64,000 nucleotides of DNA from Vitreoscilla filiformis (GCF_002222655.1 NZ_CP022423.1:3162001-3226000), one strand, 5' to 3'. Numbered from the stretch's first letter, positions 52,661-62,737 are shown. The notes: generated by a model not told the origin, from the sequence alone. Numbers and translations are program-made.

Positions 52661-53719
52661 TCATCCTGTGGCAAAACTTGCAGTCCTGACAATGGCCAAC
52701 TCAAGAGGTGTCCACACATCCAACCCCATCGACTTGGCCATCTCAATCGATGGCAAGTAGCAATTACGCTCTCCATTGCTGGAGGTAGCACAACGTGGTA
52801 CCTCAACACCGTGCGCGTTCGGCGCCAACAGCGCACATACCCGTTGAGCCAACTCTAATATCGATATTTTTTTATCCGATCCAATATTCACACACGCTCC
52901 AGCAGGAGCTTCTAACAAAAGCAACAGCAACCATACTGCCAAATCCGCTCCATACAAATAGCTGCGAAGTGCTTCCCCTGCCGATGACAGTTGTATAGGA
53001 CGCCCCGCCAATGCATCACGAATGAAATTCCCAATCGCAAAATGCCCGTCAAGTGCCAATCCAGGCCCGACGAATGCAAAGCAGCGCGTATAAACAATGG
53101 CCGTACCGTGGCGTTGCGAATGCAATGCTGCCAGCAATTCTGTCAGGCGTTTACCCTCACCATAGGCGCTGCTTGGCTGGGTCGGGTCACACGCTATCTG
53201 CGCATTGTCTGGAATCCCAGTAGCAGCCCATTCGTTGGGAATTGCGCCAAATTGCGCACCAGACCCAGTTAACAGCATGCGCCGAACACCCGCCCGCTCA
53301 CAGAATGCCACCATTTGACGGGCACTGGCGAGCAAGTTATCCAAAACGTCTTGCTTATTGATGTGCGCACTGGCCACTGTGTCGGTGGCTGCATGGAGCA
53401 GCAAATCGTGAGAGCCTTCGCCTGGCCAAGGCTCACGCACATCACCGGCACGCAGGCTCAGCCACGGTTGCTTGGCACACCATGGCTGCTGCGCCAGAAA
53501 CCTCTGAGGGTCACGGCTCAGTGCTGTGACTTCAAACCTCACACCACGTTGGTACAGGAGCGCCAGCAGTGCCAGCAGGCTCTTACCAAAGAAACCAGTG
53601 GCACCAGTCAGGTAGAGGCGATGGCCGTCTAGCGCAGAACAGCGCTGAAGCAGCGGATCGCCTAAGCGCTCGAAGTCTTCCCCCAAAAAACCGGCCAAAT
53701 CGAAAACAGAATTGCTCAT
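52661..53719 (-). CDS. NAD-dependent epimerase/dehydratase family sugar reductase
   Basis: A 352-residue extended short-chain dehydrogenase. The NAD(P) site is LTGATGFFGKSLLA and the active site has SGAQFGAIP with the YGEGK Tyr-Lys pair. Late segments (FVGPGLALDGHFAIGNFIRD, NIGSDKKISILELA) are typical of nucleotide-sugar reductases and epimerases. As the last gene of the dideoxysugar run, it is a good candidate for reducing the branched CDP-keto sugar (a YerF-like role), but the step is inferred. It overlaps the HAD gene by four bases. Confidence 0.85.
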   Translation of the reverse strand: MSNSVFDLAGFLGEDFERLGDPLLQRCSALDGHRLYLTGATGFFGKSLLALLALLYQRGVRFEVTALSRDPQRFLAQQPWCAKQPWLSLRAGDVREPWPGEGSHDLLLHAATDTVASAHINKQDVLDNLLASARQMVAFCERAGVRRMLLTGSGAQFGAIPNEWAATGIPDNAQIACDPTQPSSAYGEGKRLTELLAALHSQRHGTAIVYTRCFAFVGPGLALDGHFAIGNFIRDALAGRPIQLSSAGEALRSYLYGADLAVWLLLLLLEAPAGACVNIGSDKKISILELAQRVCALLAPNAHGVEVPRCATSSNGERNCYLPSIEMAKSMGLDVWTPLELAIVRTASFATG

Positions 53720-54366
53720 CTAGAGGTCACCCAATCAAATAGGTCACTCATAGACTCCAACACCACATCGCAGACATGTTCATCCACCTCGTGACGACCG
53801 TACCCATATCGTGCAAATCCGAACGGCACTTCTGCATCACGGGCCAAATCAAAATCACTCCGTGAATCCCCAACCATCAATGCATGCGCTGGTTGGCAAT
53901 TCAGCTCAGCCAGCACAGTCAGCAAATGGCGCCGATCAGGCTTAGGATACGGAACTGCATCAGCACATGAAACCACTTGAAAAAAGGGAACCAATGCTAA
54001 TTCAGCGAGTACTTTTGTAGCCAAAGCGGTTGGCTTTTTCGTACATACAGCCAGCCCTATTCCTTCACTCTTCAACGCGGTAAGTATCTCCCGAACACCT
54101 GTGTACAAGCTTTCAGGCGGTGTTGGGTGTTGCGCGTAACGTTTACGAAACTCTGCCAGATCCTGTTTTGGGGTAGTACTGTACGTGCCGAATACTCGCC
54201 GAATCATAACCTCTCCCCCGAGGCTGACACTGCTGTGAAGTACCTCCTGCGGAGGAAAACTTGTACACCCACGCTCCACCAGCATTTCACGGAAAATCGC
54301 CACACATACACCAACACTATCGACCAGTGTGCCATCCAAGTCGAAAACAATCGAACGAAGCTTCAC
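53716..54366 (-). CDS. HAD-superfamily phosphatase (PGP-like)
   Basis: A 216-residue hydrolase with all HAD motifs: FDLDGTLVDS (nucleophile Asp), CTKKP (Thr), the KPDRRHLL lysine and MVGDSRSDFDLA (acidic pair). The cap is of the phosphoglycolate phosphatase/beta-phosphoglucomutase kind. In this operon it could remove phosphate from a donor aldehyde, a keto acid or a sugar intermediate; its substrate is not predictable. It overlaps both neighbours by four bases. Confidence 0.87.
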   Translation of the reverse strand: MKLRSIVFDLDGTLVDSVGVCVAIFREMLVERGCTSFPPQEVLHSSVSLGGEVMIRRVFGTYSTTPKQDLAEFRKRYAQHPTPPESLYTGVREILTALKSEGIGLAVCTKKPTALATKVLAELALVPFFQVVSCADAVPYPKPDRRHLLTVLAELNCQPAHALMVGDSRSDFDLARDAEVPFGFARYGYGRHEVDEHVCDVVLESMSDLFDWVTSR

Positions 54367-56243
54367 TCGCCAATCCTCTGTAATTGATTCATCACAGCCA
54401 TCAACTCATCACGGGGCAAAAATGGTGACATATCTTCCAATGAAGGCGATGCCATCGAACCATCAGGCATGCGCCGTGAAGCCAACTTAGGAGAAAAATT
54501 CTGCCATTTATCAACCACCACCTCACATACACACGGTTCATCATCAGCCAGAACACAACTTAGCACGGCTGTCAAATCCTCACCTACCACCACTCGATGG
54601 ACACAAAAACCAAAGGAGGCCGCAATTTTGCAGAAATCAGGAAAACTAACGCCACTATCAGAATCACATCCACTCACATTATCTGGAAAATAATTACCCT
54701 GCGTCTCCCTAATCGAATGATACCCATCATTATTCAAAATAAAAATCTTAATGGGCAAGCGCAAAAAAATGATGGTTTGCAACTCCTGCAAATTCATCAT
54801 AATACTTCCATCCCCAGCCAGACAAATTACTCTACGACCAGGCATTGATACCGCAGCCCCCAGCGCAGCTGGCAAATCGTAGCCCATTGATGCAGCGCCT
54901 GAGTTTGTAAACAAACGCTGCCCCCCTCGTAGGCGAGCGGCTTGGAATGTAATAACGCAAGCACTACCGTTGGCCGTCACAGCAAGATCATCCGCCCGCA
55001 TGGCATCAAACAGTTGCTGCACAAAAATATATGGGTTAATTACCCTCGCGCTCTTTTTATATTCAGGCAATACAGTTGGATAACGCTCATTTAAAAGCTT
55101 AGCTGCTATCACATGATCTTTACGCCGCTGCTTAATTTCCACGGGCACCGGCTCACGATCAAAGACTGATAGCAATGCAGGCACAAAGTCACGCAAATCC
55201 GCATGAATTGGCACATCGACCTGTAAGGTCGGCTTACTCAATTCCGCAGCATCCACATCAACCATGACAAGTTTGGCCAGCCTGGCAAAAGCGCGGAAAT
55301 TATAGCTGATCTGCCGAATATTAAGACGACAGCCTAGCACGATTACCAAATCAGCCGTCTGCACTAAAAAATTACCTGGCCGATCACCTACTGTTCCAGG
55401 CCGGCCACAATGCAGTGGGTGATCAGTCGGTAGAACATCATGCGCATTCCAAGCAGAAAGCACAGGAATTTCGAGCTGATCCACCAGCATTAAAAAAGCT
55501 TCATGCACGCCGGCACTGCGAATACCCGTGCCCGCTAACAACACTGGCCGACGTGCCTGTTCCAGCAACTCAGCAACATACGCCGCTTTGGATTGCAACG
55601 CCTCTCCGAGTAACCTATCCTGTTCTGCGAGAGTGTTCGGATGAACGTCCTGCAAACTATCTGGATCATTTGGTTGGAACTGTCGAAGCTGCATCGGGTC
55701 GATCAGTGCGCCTTGCACATCTATAGGCACATCCAACCAAACGGGGCCAGGCCGGCCCGTGCGAGCAAGCCACAGGGCCTTTTGCACCAAGTAAAGTGCT
55801 TCTTGTGGGTCTGCAACTACTTTTGCAAACTTGGTGATGGTTTTCACCATCGGAACAATCAAAACCTCCTGATCCCCCAACTGGCGCAGTGGCAAGTTCG
55901 GATAACTGCTGGCCAAAGTTTCACGCTTAACCTGCCCTGAAATCACCACCATCGGAACAGAGTCGGTATAGGCACCATAGACTCCGTTGAGTGCATTGAT
56001 TCCCCCTGGACCCGTAGTTACATTGACCGCTGCCATGCGACCTGACATACGAGCATAACCTTCTGCGGCCATAGCACAGGCCTGTTCGTGATGGCAATAC
56101 GTGACATGCATGCCAGCATGCCGGCTAAATGCGTCGTTAAGGTGCATAGCACCACCACCCGTTACAATAAACGCATCAGTGACACCAGCTTCCACCAAGG
56201 CATTGACCAATAAGTCGGCCACACGAACAACAGAGGACGTCAT
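54363..56243 (-). CDS. ThDP-dependent acetolactate-synthase-like enzyme (YerE-like candidate)
   Basis: A 626-residue enzyme from the ATG at 56243. The N-terminal domain has the ThDP-activating glutamate in TYCHHEQACAMAAEGYAR, then TTGPGGINALNGVYGA. The central domain follows, and the C-terminal ThDP/Mg motif is GDGSIMMNLQELQT ending ILNNDGYH. Besides acetolactate synthase, this family includes YerE, which transfers a two-carbon unit from pyruvate to C4 of CDP-3,6-dideoxy-4-ketoglucose. The neighbouring rfbF, rfbG and rfbH favour that kind of carboligation here. The regulatory subunit of true acetolactate synthase is absent. Confidence 0.87.
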   Translation of the reverse strand: MTSSVVRVADLLVNALVEAGVTDAFIVTGGGAMHLNDAFSRHAGMHVTYCHHEQACAMAAEGYARMSGRMAAVNVTTGPGGINALNGVYGAYTDSVPMVVISGQVKRETLASSYPNLPLRQLGDQEVLIVPMVKTITKFAKVVADPQEALYLVQKALWLARTGRPGPVWLDVPIDVQGALIDPMQLRQFQPNDPDSLQDVHPNTLAEQDRLLGEALQSKAAYVAELLEQARRPVLLAGTGIRSAGVHEAFLMLVDQLEIPVLSAWNAHDVLPTDHPLHCGRPGTVGDRPGNFLVQTADLVIVLGCRLNIRQISYNFRAFARLAKLVMVDVDAAELSKPTLQVDVPIHADLRDFVPALLSVFDREPVPVEIKQRRKDHVIAAKLLNERYPTVLPEYKKSARVINPYIFVQQLFDAMRADDLAVTANGSACVITFQAARLRGGQRLFTNSGAASMGYDLPAALGAAVSMPGRRVICLAGDGSIMMNLQELQTIIFLRLPIKIFILNNDGYHSIRETQGNYFPDNVSGCDSDSGVSFPDFCKIAASFGFCVHRVVVGEDLTAVLSCVLADDEPCVCEVVVDKWQNFSPKLASRRMPDGSMASPSLEDMSPFLPRDELMAVMNQLQRIGE

Positions 56244-56258
56244 GATCAATTTCAGAAG

Positions 56259-57044
56259 TTATTCAAACCGAGATTTGAGCATTTTGATGCGCTTATCATC
56301 TTCTGAAGCCAACCCTTGGTAGTAGGCCTGTTTATTTTCGAGCCATAACAACTCAAATTCCCCAGCCAGCTCGATCGCCTCAGCCGCATGCCCTTGGGGT
56401 AGCAAAAATGCATCAAACACGATCTTACGGGTTTCAAATCTTGTCAGCCCCACCTGTTCAATCTCAGTGAGAGCCGGCACAGCTTCAACCGATACGGCCC
56501 CTCCCACCACCAAATTCAGCCCAACCTGTTTGCAAGCCTGAGCAGTGGCAGTAACGGCCTGCGTCACTTCAGTACTCTGAATGACATCTCGCCCGTATCC
56601 AAGAGAGCCTGCAAAGTCGACTCGCCCAAACACCACCCCGTCTACACCTTCAGGCGCACTGGCTGTCGCGATAAGCGCATTTAAATTCTGATATCCAGTG
56701 ATAGTCTCAAGATTAAACAAGAAATCTGTACACTCCTGCTCTTCTGAGCTATAAATCTTATTTTTAGCTTCAATGAACTTTTTCAGAGCATAGGGCGTCT
56801 CCACCATCGGTGCAATGATGTAATCTACACCATACTGTTTGGACTCAATCAAGTCCCGCACCGCCTCACAGCCACCAATTTTTAGCGCAACCTTCAGCCC
56901 CGCCAACCGCGCCAAATGCAGCAACCGTAAAAACTCGTCGTGCCGAGTTCCTTCAGCCTCAAATTCAGCCTTAACTGCATCAAAACCAAACGCCGACTTA
57001 CCCCGACGAAGGATTTCCAGCATGCGTCGCTCATAATGATTCAT
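56259..57044 (-). CDS. HpcH/HpaI aldolase/citrate lyase family protein
   Basis: A 261-residue class II aldolase-fold (TIM barrel) protein from the ATG at 57044. Visible marks are LKVALKIGGCEAVRDLI, the YIIAPMVETPYALKKF strand, the metal-site glutamate in FNLETITGYQN and the aspartate in VVFGRVDFAGSLGYG. Such enzymes make or cleave C-C bonds with pyruvate or glyoxylate-like partners. In this operon it may supply an unusual 2-keto acid for the ThDP enzyme or act on the branched sugar. The sequence is AT-rich, unlike rfbH 50 bases upstream. Confidence 0.83.
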   Translation of the reverse strand: MNHYERRMLEILRRGKSAFGFDAVKAEFEAEGTRHDEFLRLLHLARLAGLKVALKIGGCEAVRDLIESKQYGVDYIIAPMVETPYALKKFIEAKNKIYSSEEQECTDFLFNLETITGYQNLNALIATASAPEGVDGVVFGRVDFAGSLGYGRDVIQSTEVTQAVTATAQACKQVGLNLVVGGAVSVEAVPALTEIEQVGLTRFETRKIVFDAFLLPQGHAAEAIELAGEFELLWLENKQAYYQGLASEDDKRIKMLKSRFE

Positions 57045-57094
57045 GGTACGGATCTTTCGTTGAATACATATCACCGGGAAAAGGCAAATGGATA

Positions 57095-58411
57095 CTAAAA
57101 CCCACCGCCCACAAACTCACAAATCGTCTGCGCCGCAAACGCCAGTTGCTCTTCGCTCAAACCGGGGTAGAGGCCGATCCAGAAAGTGTCGTTCATCACC
57201 ACATCGGTGTTCGTCAGCGGCGCGGGCGTGCGCAGGTTGCGACCTTGCATGTAGGGCTGGCGCGTCAGGTTGCCAGCAAACAGCAGCCGGGTGCCGATGC
57301 GCTTTTCGTCCAGATGCGTGAGCAAATCCACCCGTCGCAGGTTGGCTTCGGGCTTGATGGTGATGGGGTAACCAAACCACGAAGGCTCACTGCCCGGCGT
57401 CGCTTCCGGCAGCAGCAGGAATTCTTCACAGGGCTTCAACCGCTCGGTGAGGAATGCAAAATTGCGCCGGCGGGCCTCAATGAACCCTTCAAGCCGATCC
57501 AGTTGCGCCAGGGCGCAGGCGGCTTGCATGTCGGTGATTTTGAGGTTGTAGCCCAGGTGGCTGTAGGTGTATTTGTGGTCGTAACCCTCCGGCAGGCTAC
57601 TGGCCTTTTGGCAGAAGCGCTTGCCGCAGGTGTTGTCGCGACCCGGGGCGCACCAGCAATCGCGGCCCCAATCGCGGAAGGATTCGGCGGCGCGACGCAG
57701 CACGTCGTTGTTGGTGAAAACCGCCCCGCCCTCGCCCATGGTGATGTGGTGCGCGGGGTAAAAGCTCAGGGTGGCGATGTCACCAAACGTGCCCACCTTG
57801 CGACCTTGGTAGGTGGAGCCCAGGGCGTCGCAGCAGTCTTCCACCAGCCACAACTGGTGTTTTTGGCACAGCGCCGTCACCACCTCCAGGTTGAAGGGGT
57901 TGCCCAGCGTGTGCGCCAGCATGATGGCCTTGGTTCGCGGGGTGATCGCTGCCTCTAACTGGCTGACGTCGATGTTGTAGGTCGGGACATGCACATCCAG
58001 CAAAACCGGCACCGCGCCAAGCTGCAAAATGGGGTTCACCGTGGTTGGAAATCCGGCTGCCACGCCGATGACTTCATCTCCCGGCTGAATCGCACGAGCC
58101 CCCAGCAGCGGGGATGTCAGGCTAGCCAGGGCCAGCAGATTGGCCGATGACCCTGAGTTAACAGTCATGACGTGCTTAACACCCAACCACGCCGAGAGTC
58201 TTTGCTCAAATGCCGTGTTGAACCGGCCAGCCGTCAGCCATGCATCCAGTGACGCATCGACCATGTGCCGCATTTCAGCCGCACCCACCACTTTGCCAGA
58301 GGGGGGGATGGGGGTCAGGCCCGGCTGGAAAGTCGCCTCTGGGGCGCTGACACGCGCGTACTCATCCACCAAGGCCAGAATTTGCTGGCGCAGTTGTTGT
58401 GCAGTTGTCAT
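57095..58411 (-). CDS. rfbH: CDP-4-keto-6-deoxy-D-glucose-3-dehydratase (E1)
   Basis: Removes the C3 hydroxyl of CDP-4-keto-6-deoxyglucose with PMP and a [2Fe-2S] cluster, giving the 3,6-dideoxy intermediate. The 438-residue DegT/DnrJ-fold protein has the diagnostic replacement of the PLP lysine by histidine in [16 protein letters not shown]. The cluster cysteines lie in [16 protein letters not shown]. These two features distinguish RfbH from ordinary aminotransferases. A separate E3 reductase (RfbI) gene is not in the window. It is seven bases after rfbG and GC-rich like it. Confidence 0.94.
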   Translation of the reverse strand: MTTAQQLRQQILALVDEYARVSAPEATFQPGLTPIPPSGKVVGAAEMRHMVDASLDAWLTAGRFNTAFEQRLSAWLGVKHVMTVNSGSSANLLALASLTSPLLGARAIQPGDEVIGVAAGFPTTVNPILQLGAVPVLLDVHVPTYNIDVSQLEAAITPRTKAIMLAHTLGNPFNLEVVTALCQKHQLWLVEDCCDALGSTYQGRKVGTFGDIATLSFYPAHHITMGEGGAVFTNNDVLRRAAESFRDWGRDCWCAPGRDNTCGKRFCQKASSLPEGYDHKYTYSHLGYNLKITDMQAACALAQLDRLEGFIEARRRNFAFLTERLKPCEEFLLLPEATPGSEPSWFGYPITIKPEANLRRVDLLTHLDEKRIGTRLLFAGNLTRQPYMQGRNLRTPAPLTNTDVVMNDTFWIGLYPGLSEEQLAFAAQTICEFVGGGF

Positions 58412-58418
58412 ACCAATC

Positions 58419-59522
58419 TCAAAGTGAGGGAAGCTGCGCCGCAGCGTAGTCCGCGATTTGCCGGCGCGTCACACAGGCCATATCCGCCCTTGCCCGCCAG
58501 GCAGCGTGCCAGCGCCAGCTCAGGGCCAGCGCCTCAGGCAGCGTCAGGCGACCTTGCCAACCAAGCTGCTGCTGGGCTTGGCTGGCATCCAAGCGCAACG
58601 CAGCAGCCTCGTGCAAAGCTGCGGGCGGCGCCTCGATGCGGGCCTCAGGCACAGCGATGCCATCGGCACGCGCCAGGGCTTGCAGCCCTTGCACCAGCGC
58701 CAGCACGGGTTGGCACTGCGCCGCATCGGGGCCAAAGTTCCAAGCCCGAGCAAAGCGGGCCGGTTCGGCCAGCAAGCGCTCCGCCAGGGTGATGTAACCG
58801 GCCAGCGGCTCCAGGACATGCTGCCAAGGGCGCACGGCATGCGGTTGGCGCAGCGTCACGACTTGGCCAGCGCTGCATGCGGCCAGCAAATCGGGCACCA
58901 GGCGCTCGGGCGTCCAATCGCCGCCGCCGATGACGTTGCCGGCACGCACCGTCGCCAAGCCCACCCCGCGTTCGGTGAATTGAAACGCGCTGCGGTAGCT
59001 CGCCGCCACCAGCTCGGTGCAGGCTTTGCTGGCGCTGTAGGGATCGTGGCCACCAAGCGGGTCGGTTTCGCGGTAGGGCCAGGGCCAGCCGGGTTGTTCT
59101 TGGTAGCACTTGTCGGTTGTCACCACCACCACGGCGCGCACACTGGAACAGGCTCGCGCCGCTTCCAGCACATGCGCGGTGCCCATGACGTTGGTGGAGA
59201 ACGTCCCCAGCGGCTCGTGGTACGAAGTGCGCACCAACGGTTGCGCAGCGAGGTGGAACACCACATCCGGCTGGGCGGCGTGCAAGGCGGCGTTCACGGC
59301 GGCGGCGTCGCGCACATCGGCCAGGGTGTGGCCGGCGCAGACGGCTTGCACGCCCGCCACCTCAAACAAATTGGGCGTGGTGCTGGGCGCCAGGGCGTAG
59401 CCATGAACCTCAGCGCCTAAGCTATGCAGCCAGTGCGCCAGCCAGCCGCCCTTAAAACCCGTATGGCCCGTGAGAAACACGCGCCGACCCTGCCAGGCCG
59501 CCGCATTCGGCAATGCACTCAT
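58419..59522 (-). CDS. rfbG: CDP-glucose 4,6-dehydratase
   Basis: Converts CDP-glucose to CDP-4-keto-6-deoxyglucose. The 367-residue extended SDR starts at the ATG at 59522, which overlaps the rfbF stop by four bases. The NAD motif is [17 protein letters not shown], and [12 protein letters not shown] and VTTDKCY are family-specific. The Tyr-Lys pair is in [11 protein letters not shown], then [11 protein letters not shown] and [17 protein letters not shown]. It is the second enzyme of the CDP-dideoxysugar path. Confidence 0.96.
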   Translation of the reverse strand: MSALPNAAAWQGRRVFLTGHTGFKGGWLAHWLHSLGAEVHGYALAPSTTPNLFEVAGVQAVCAGHTLADVRDAAAVNAALHAAQPDVVFHLAAQPLVRTSYHEPLGTFSTNVMGTAHVLEAARACSSVRAVVVVTTDKCYQEQPGWPWPYRETDPLGGHDPYSASKACTELVAASYRSAFQFTERGVGLATVRAGNVIGGGDWTPERLVPDLLAACSAGQVVTLRQPHAVRPWQHVLEPLAGYITLAERLLAEPARFARAWNFGPDAAQCQPVLALVQGLQALARADGIAVPEARIEAPPAALHEAAALRLDASQAQQQLGWQGRLTLPEALALSWRWHAAWRARADMACVTRRQIADYAAAQLPSL

Positions 59523-60301
59523 GGCCACACTTTCCAAGGCGCACGGCCTTCGGCCCAAAGTTGCTCCAAGTGGTTGCGATCCCGCAGCGTGTCCATGGGC
59601 TGCCAAAAACCGGTGTGTTGAAACACGCTCAACTGGCCGCGCTCGGCCAAGGTTTCCAGCGGCTCTTGCTCCCACATGGTGCCATCGCCTTCGATCAAGT
59701 GGATCACCTCGGGCGAGAGCACGAAGAAGCCACCATTCACCACCGCCCCGCCATCCCCACGCGGTTTTTCTTTGAAGCTGCGCACACGCTGGTTTTCGAA
59801 ATCAATGTCGAGAGCGCCGAAACGGCCCGGCGGCACAGTGGCCGTCACCGTGGCCTGCACGCCGCTGGCACGGTGATGCGCCACCAAGGCGGTGATGTCC
59901 ACATCGGCCACGCCATCCCCATACGTGAAACAGAACGCCTCTTCACCCGCGAGGTAACGCGCCACACGCTTCAACCGCCCGCCGGTGCCGGAGTTGGCGC
60001 CCGTGTCCACCAAAGTGACGCGCCACGGTTCAGCGTACTGTTCGTGAACCTCCATGCGGTTGGTACGCAGGTCGAACGTCACATCGGAGGTGTGCAAGAA
60101 GTAGTTGGCGAAGTACTCTTTGATCAGGTAGCCCTTGTAGCCGCAGCACACGATGAAGTCCGTGATGCCGTGCGCGGCATAGATTTTCATGATGTGCCAC
60201 AGGATGGGCTGACCACCGATGTCGATCATCGGTTTGGGGCGCAGGTGGGTTTCTTCGGCAATCCGGGTGCCCAGGCCCCCGGCAAGGATCACGGCTTTCA
60301 T
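59519..60301 (-). CDS. rfbF: glucose-1-phosphate cytidylyltransferase
   Basis: Makes CDP-glucose from CTP and glucose-1-phosphate, the entry to CDP-dideoxysugars. The 260 residues are close to the usual 257. The nucleotidyltransferase opening is [28 protein letters not shown], with [13 protein letters not shown] (metal-binding Asp) and [13 protein letters not shown]. It is the first gene of a seven-gene minus-strand run ending at 52661. The gap to the upstream dmeF-like gene is only 28 bases, so the promoter is not obvious and may lie in the coding region before it. Confidence 0.96.
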   Translation of the reverse strand: MKAVILAGGLGTRIAEETHLRPKPMIDIGGQPILWHIMKIYAAHGITDFIVCCGYKGYLIKEYFANYFLHTSDVTFDLRTNRMEVHEQYAEPWRVTLVDTGANSGTGGRLKRVARYLAGEEAFCFTYGDGVADVDITALVAHHRASGVQATVTATVPPGRFGALDIDFENQRVRSFKEKPRGDGGAVVNGGFFVLSPEVIHLIEGDGTMWEQEPLETLAERGQLSVFQHTGFWQPMDTLRDRNHLEQLWAEGRAPWKVWP

Positions 60302-60329
60302 CGCGGTTCAGAACGATCAGGAAGCAAGA

Positions 60330-61340
60330 TCATCGCATGCGCGCCCCCTCCCCTGGGTTTTCGATGTGATCTGGACAAACGTGAATTTCAATCGTGCAAT
60401 GCACCAGCTCCTCATGCACGGACAACCACCTGCGCACCACATTGGCCGTCAGGGCTGCGTCGTGGGTGAGCAGGGTCAGTGCGCAGGCATGCTGATCCTT
60501 GGCGACGCGCCAAACGTGCAAGTCTGTCAAATGCGTCCCTGATGACGCGCCTTGTTCGCTGATGACCTCGCGGATTTCTGCCACCACCGGCGCATCCATC
60601 TCCCGATCGAGCAGCACGTTGGCAGTGCTCGCCAACAACCCGCGTGCCCAGACCGCCACCAACACCGCGCCCACCAAACCCATCACCGGATCGAGCCACG
60701 CCCAGCCCCAGCGCCACCCAGCGGCCAAGGCGACCATCGCCAGCACCGAGGTCAGCGCATCGGTCACCACATGCACGTAGGCGGCGCGCAGGTTCAAATC
60801 CCCTTCATGGGCATGAGCGTGACCGTGGTGATGATCATGGGCGTGTCCATGCCCGTGATCGTGGCCCGGGTGACTGTGCCCACCATGCCCCGACAGCAGC
60901 AGCGCACACCCCAAGTTCACCAGCAACCCCAAGGCCGCCACGCCCAAAGCTTGGCCGTAGTGAATCTCTTGCGGGGCCATCAAGCGTTCCACCGAACCCC
61001 ACACCATCAAGCCTGCCACGCCCAGCAACAGCAGCGCACTGGCGAACCCACCCAACACCTCGATCTTCCAGGTGCCAAAGGCATAGCGCGCATCCGCCGC
61101 GTGCTGGCGCGACAGCCGGTAGGCCCACACGCTCAACCCAATCGCCACGGCGTGGGAACTCATGTGCCAGCCGTCGGCCAACAGCGCCATGGAGTTGAAA
61201 ACCAGCCCGGCGGCGATTTCCAACGCCATCGTCGCCAGCGTGATCCACATCACCCAGGCGGTGCGACGTTCGGCTGTGGGGTTCGGCAGGTGGAAATGGT
61301 GCTCGTGCGTCCAGGGACGCAAATCGTGGGTCATGCTCAT
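60330..61340 (-). CDS. dmeF: DmeF-type cation diffusion facilitator (Co/Ni/Zn efflux)
   Basis: A 336-residue inner-membrane metal/proton antiporter from the ATG at 61340. Six membrane segments are visible. The metal site is ALLADGWHMSSHAV in helix 2 and HVVTDALTS in helix 5. Between helices 4 and 5 is a loop with about 15 histidines (HSHPGHDHGHGHAHDHHHGH). The C-terminal ferredoxin-like cytoplasmic domain ends ELVHCTIEIHVCPDH. The opening HEHHFHLPNPTAERRT matches DmeF exporters. It overlaps the MocR-like regulator's stop by four bases. Confidence 0.9.
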   Translation of the reverse strand: MSMTHDLRPWTHEHHFHLPNPTAERRTAWVMWITLATMALEIAAGLVFNSMALLADGWHMSSHAVAIGLSVWAYRLSRQHAADARYAFGTWKIEVLGGFASALLLLGVAGLMVWGSVERLMAPQEIHYGQALGVAALGLLVNLGCALLLSGHGGHSHPGHDHGHGHAHDHHHGHAHAHEGDLNLRAAYVHVVTDALTSVLAMVALAAGWRWGWAWLDPVMGLVGAVLVAVWARGLLASTANVLLDREMDAPVVAEIREVISEQGASSGTHLTDLHVWRVAKDQHACALTLLTHDAALTANVVRRWLSVHEELVHCTIEIHVCPDHIENPGEGARMR

Positions 61341-62737
61341 CGGGCCGCCTCGATATGGGTTTGGAGAAAAGCGTACAAGCGCGCATCCAAACTGAACGCC
61401 ACGTTGAAGCGCATCCAGGGTGTGGGCTGCATGTCCGCGAGGAACAGGTGGCCGGGGCCAAGCATGATGTCTTGCTCGGCGGCTTGGTTCGAGAGGGCCA
61501 CGGTGTCCGTCAGCAGCGGATGGCGCGCCCACAAAAACATCCCCGCTTTGGGTTCGGCGAACAGCTCGAAACCCAGTGCCGCCAACTGCGTGGCCACATG
61601 CTGGTGCGCCTGCGCCAGCCGCTCGCGCAGGGCTTTGAGGTGCTTGCGCCAGCGTCCTTCGGTCAGGGCGCCATGGGCCAGGCGCTCGCCGAATTCTGCC
61701 GACGTCAGGCCAGAAATCATCTTGAGCTGGGCCAGGTCTTCCACCACGTCCGGGTGCGCCACGGCAAACCCGACGCGGATGTTGGGCGAGATCGTCTTCG
61801 AATAACTGCCGATGTAAATCACCCGCGAGAGCTGATCCAAACTCGCCAGCGAGGGGCGCGGCTCGGCGTCCAAATCGAAGTAGATGTCGTTTTCCACCAG
61901 CATCAGGTCGTGTTTTTCGGCCAGTTGCAGCACGCGATGCAGTTGCGCCAGCGGCGCCACCGAACCACTCGGACTTTGCAAACGCGGTTGGGTAAAAAAC
62001 ACCTTGGGCCGATGTTCGGCGATGAGCTGCTCCAACCGAACCAAGTCATACCCCTGCGGTGTGCGCGGCACCCCCACCAACTTGGCCCCCTGAAAACGCA
62101 ATGAAAACAACAGGTTGGCGTAACCTGGATCGTCCACCAACACCGCGTCACCGGGCCGCACCAAGCGGCGCACCGCCAGATCGAGCGCCTGGCTCGACCC
62201 CTGGGTCAACAGCACTTGGCCGACGCCGATGTGAACCTCCTGCTCGGCCAGCACGTCGGTGATGAACTGGCGCAAGGGCGGAAAACCTTTCGGGTCGCCG
62301 TAGCCGCCCAGGTCGGCATCTTCGGCGGCGAGCACGCGCAGGGCGCGGCGCAGGCCGTCTTCAAACAGCCAATCGCCGGGCAGCCAGCCGCAGCCGGCTT
62401 TGATCGCCAAATGGCGGTTCTCAAAAATTTTGCGCAGGTACCACATGGCGTCGAAGCCATCGCTGCGCGCTGCTTGCACCGCCGCCGGAGTGCCGTACGA
62501 CGAACGCCGACGCACAAAAAACCCCGAGTGTGGCCGCGACACCAACCAGCCCTGCGCCACCAACCGGTCGTAGGCCTCCACCACGGTGAACACGCTGACC
62601 TGATGAGCGTGCGCAAATTGGCGGATCGACGGCAACTTGGTGCCGGCGCGCAAGGCACCCTCCTCGATCTGGGCGCGCAGACCTTCGACGATCTGTGTCA
62701 CCAGGGGCGTGCTGGCATGGGGCTGGAGCTGAAGCAT
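61337..62737 (-). CDS. MocR/GabR-type regulator (GntR wHTH + aminotransferase-fold domain)
   Basis: A 466-residue PLP-dependent transcription regulator from the ATG at 62737. Residues ~5-75 are a GntR winged helix (GTKLPSIRQFAHAHQVSVFT). The rest is a class I aminotransferase fold with the PLP lysine in GSYSKTISPN and DDPGYANLLFSL. Such proteins sense amino compounds through the PLP and usually control a divergent gene. Here gabT starts 149 bases away on the other strand, so GABA or a related amine is the likely signal. The translationally coupled metal exporter downstream is an odd partner. Confidence 0.9.
   Translation of the reverse strand: MLQLQPHASTPLVTQIVEGLRAQIEEGALRAGTKLPSIRQFAHAHQVSVFTVVEAYDRLVAQGWLVSRPHSGFFVRRRSSYGTPAAVQAARSDGFDAMWYLRKIFENRHLAIKAGCGWLPGDWLFEDGLRRALRVLAAEDADLGGYGDPKGFPPLRQFITDVLAEQEVHIGVGQVLLTQGSSQALDLAVRRLVRPGDAVLVDDPGYANLLFSLRFQGAKLVGVPRTPQGYDLVRLEQLIAEHRPKVFFTQPRLQSPSGSVAPLAQLHRVLQLAEKHDLMLVENDIYFDLDAEPRPSLASLDQLSRVIYIGSYSKTISPNIRVGFAVAHPDVVEDLAQLKMISGLTSAEFGERLAHGALTEGRWRKHLKALRERLAQAHQHVATQLAALGFELFAEPKAGMFLWARHPLLTDTVALSNQAAEQDIMLGPGHLFLADMQPTPWMRFNVAFSLDARLYAFLQTHIEAAR

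Noticed and set aside
54363..56243. Amino-acid biosynthetic acetolactate synthase (ilvB)
   Set aside because: There is no small regulatory subunit or ilv neighbours; the enzyme lies in a nucleotide-sugar operon, so a carboligation on sugar is a better fit.
57095..58411. Ordinary PLP sugar aminotransferase
   Set aside because: The PLP lysine position is histidine and a cysteine cluster is present, which define the RfbH dehydratase type.
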